Shown: one piece after another, positions 6,614 to 7,524 of the stretch
Position numbering within the stretch: position 1 is the stretch's first letter
Layout of the letters: each line of letters opens with the position of its first letter
Assembly (NCBI GenBank): GCA_021604605.1
Contig: BQJH01000149.1
Location: 1-7,524 of the forward strand
Origin: Hyphococcus sp.
Lineage (GTDB): Bacteria > Pseudomonadota > Alphaproteobacteria > Caulobacterales > Parvularculaceae
Length of the DNA stretch: 7,524 nucleotides
Direction: 5' to 3'
Translations under genes and position numbers: made by a program
Notes under the pieces: model-generated
The model's input: only the letters and a program-made list of their open reading frames with translations
Told to the model about the DNA's origin: nothing
Database searches by the model: none

Positions 6614-7225
6614 ATGCGGTTTGTAAAACCTCTTTTTGGGTTTGTTTTAGCAATTTCTCTCGCCGCCTGCGCCTCCGCGCCCAGTTCAAACCATACATCA
6701 AGAAAAGCATATCCGGAGGCACACCATCATCGAGGCAGCGCTTCTCTTTCTGTTTGCCCTGGTATGAATGTTTCAAACGCACCGCACACGGACCGGTCAG
6801 GGCGCATCGCTAATTATCAACCGATCACCAATGTGTCCGGCGCATCCTTAATGCGGGCGCCCGTAATGGCTTGTGTTTCCTCCGGGTTTGGCCCGCGCAA
6901 AAGTCGCGCTGGAAAATTCCATAAAGGGGTCGATTTGTTCACACGCACTTCCACCCAAGTTCTTGCGGGCGGTGATGGCGTCGTCGAATCTGTGCAAACG
7001 CTGAGAGGCTATGGGCAGACAGTGCTTATCCGGCACAATGGCAATGTTCAAACCCGCTATGCGCATTTATCTTCTTACACCAGTGGACTGCGTAAGGGCG
7101 CCCGCGTGCGCAAAGGCCAGATTATCGGCTATACAGGGCGAACGGGAAACGCGACAGCGGTTCACCTGCATTACGAAATCCTCGTGAATAATCGGCCGAG
7201 AAACCCCCTTGGAGTTGGGCTTTAG
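6614..7225 (+). CDS. M23-family (LytM-type) metallopeptidase, putative lipoprotein
   Basis: A 203-aa exported protein likely to cut peptide cross-links in peptidoglycan, or to act as an outer-membrane-anchored partner of cell-wall hydrolases. The N-terminus is a lipoprotein signal: basic MRFVK, a hydrophobic run, then lipobox LAAC with the lipidated Cys19. Residues 20-80 are a polar linker without a clear domain, including HHH at 37-39. The M23 domain covers about 83-203. Zinc ligands His103 and Asp107 (HKGVD) and His186 (HLH) are present, as are the catalytic histidines His151 (RYAHL) and His184. It is therefore a true enzyme rather than a degenerate EnvC/NlpD-type activator. Cys48 and Cys87 could form a disulfide. 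GTG at 6611 directly before the ATG is an equal start candidate, and neither has a strong ribosome site. It lies 98 bp after topA and 71 bp before rnr. Confidence 0.88.
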   Translation: MRFVKPLFGFVLAISLAACASAPSSNHTSRKAYPEAHHHRGSASLSVCPGMNVSNAPHTDRSGRIANYQPITNVSGASLMRAPVMACVSSGFGPRKSRAGKFHKGVDLFTRTSTQVLAGGDGVVESVQTLRGYGQTVLIRHNGNVQTRYAHLSSYTSGLRKGARVRKGQIIGYTGRTGNATAVHLHYEILVNNRPRNPLGVGL

Positions 7226-7296
7226 GGCGCCCCTACCCCGCGGCGCATGAACCTGTTATGAGGTGCATCGGTTAAACTATTTCACGAAAGCATCCC

Positions 7297-7524
7297 TTGT
7301 CCCGAAAATCTGCGCCCCGTAAATCTGCGCCCCCCGCCAACTCCGATCGACTTTCAGCAATCCCCTCAAAAAGCGACATTCTCACTTTCATCGAGAACAG
7401 TGACGGTGAAATCGTCCGGCGGGATATTACCCGTGCTTTTGGAGTGAAGGGACAGGCGCGTGCGCAATTGCGGATGCTGCTGAAAGAAATGGAAGGTGAA
7501 GGGACAATTACGCTCAAATCCGGC
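7297..7524 (+). CDS. rnr: Ribonuclease R, N-terminal 76 codons
   Basis: This is the start of a gene that continues past the window. RNase R is a 3'-to-5' exoribonuclease that degrades structured RNA and, with SmpB/tmRNA, faulty messages. Only the N-terminal winged-helix region is visible: PSKSDILTFIENSDGEIVRR, DITRAFGVKGQARAQLRMLL, KEMEGEGTITLKSG. This matches alphaproteobacterial RNase R N-termini and the expected position after topA. The frame is closed by a TAA at 7273-7275 and contains no ATG before the conserved part, so TTG at 7297 is the likely start, with a weak GAAAG site (7286-7290) 6 nt upstream. The first residues are basic and contain a tandem RKSAP-RKSAP repeat. The catalytic RNB domain lies outside the window, so the assignment rests on the N-terminus and on synteny. 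Confidence 0.82.
   Translation, partial: MSRKSAPRKSAPPANSDRLSAIPSKSDILTFIENSDGEIVRRDITRAFGVKGQARAQLRMLLKEMEGEGTITLKSG
7303..7332 (+). repeat. Tandem 15-bp duplication in the rnr N-terminus
   Basis: Two consecutive 15-base units, 7303-7317 and 7318-7332, differ at one position (CGA versus CGT, both Arg). Each encodes Arg-Lys-Ser-Ala-Pro. The near identity at DNA level points to a recent in-frame duplication in the basic, probably disordered, leader of RNase R. Confidence 0.85.

Noticed and set aside
7226..7250. Possible terminator after the M23 gene (GGGCGCCC palindrome and GCGCC/GGCGC stem)
   Set aside because: The stem is short and no T-run follows, so it does not meet the form of an intrinsic terminator.
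7272..7517. Minus-strand open frame of 81 codons at the right end
   Set aside because: It is antisense to the conserved RNase R N-terminal domain and has no recognisable features.
1..7524. Signs of an integrated element, defence island or novel multi-gene system
   Set aside because: All sizeable genes are housekeeping genes in a conserved order with uniform codon use. No integrase, transposase, direct-repeat borders or tRNA attachment site is seen.

Overview
The window is a stretch of ordinary chromosome from an alphaproteobacterium. Base composition is moderate (by eye a little over half G+C). The order ruvX - pyrB - plsY - dprA - topA - rnr is a conserved housekeeping neighbourhood in that class. 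The protein motifs agree with this, for example the Pseudomonas/alphaproteobacterial type of aspartate carbamoyltransferase and a single-zinc-finger TopA with a lysine-rich tail. I cannot name a genus. A Hyphomonadaceae- or Parvularculaceae-like bacterium would fit, but that is inference.

Left block (1-3454, + strand): the 3' part of ruvX (DNA recombination/rRNA processing nuclease), an unrecognised four-helix membrane protein overlapping it by ATGA, pyrB (pyrimidine synthesis), plsY (first step of phospholipid synthesis, 1 bp after pyrB) and dprA (RecA loader for incoming single-stranded DNA, overlapping plsY by 14 bp). The tight spacing suggests one transcript, with a possible extra promoter just before pyrB. 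The usual pyrC-type gene between pyrB and plsY is absent.

Middle (3451-3848): a small minus-strand gene converges on dprA and shares its last four bases (CTAG) with it. It has a good TATAAT box and a plausible GAGGG ribosome site. The rest is the divergent promoter region for topA, which holds a TTGACA box inside a 13-bp interrupted inverted repeat.

Right block (3849-7524, + strand): topA (complete, 888 aa, long lysine/alanine tail), a lipoprotein-type M23 endopeptidase with all metal ligands intact, and the first 76 codons of rnr (RNase R), which apparently starts at TTG and carries a tandem 15-bp duplication.

I see no mobile element, CRISPR array, tRNA or rRNA gene, and no defence or biosynthetic system. 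The points worth a second look are modest: the missing pyrC, the topA upstream inverted repeat, two uncharacterised small proteins, the M23 lipoprotein inserted between topA and rnr, and the start-codon and leader questions at pyrB and rnr.
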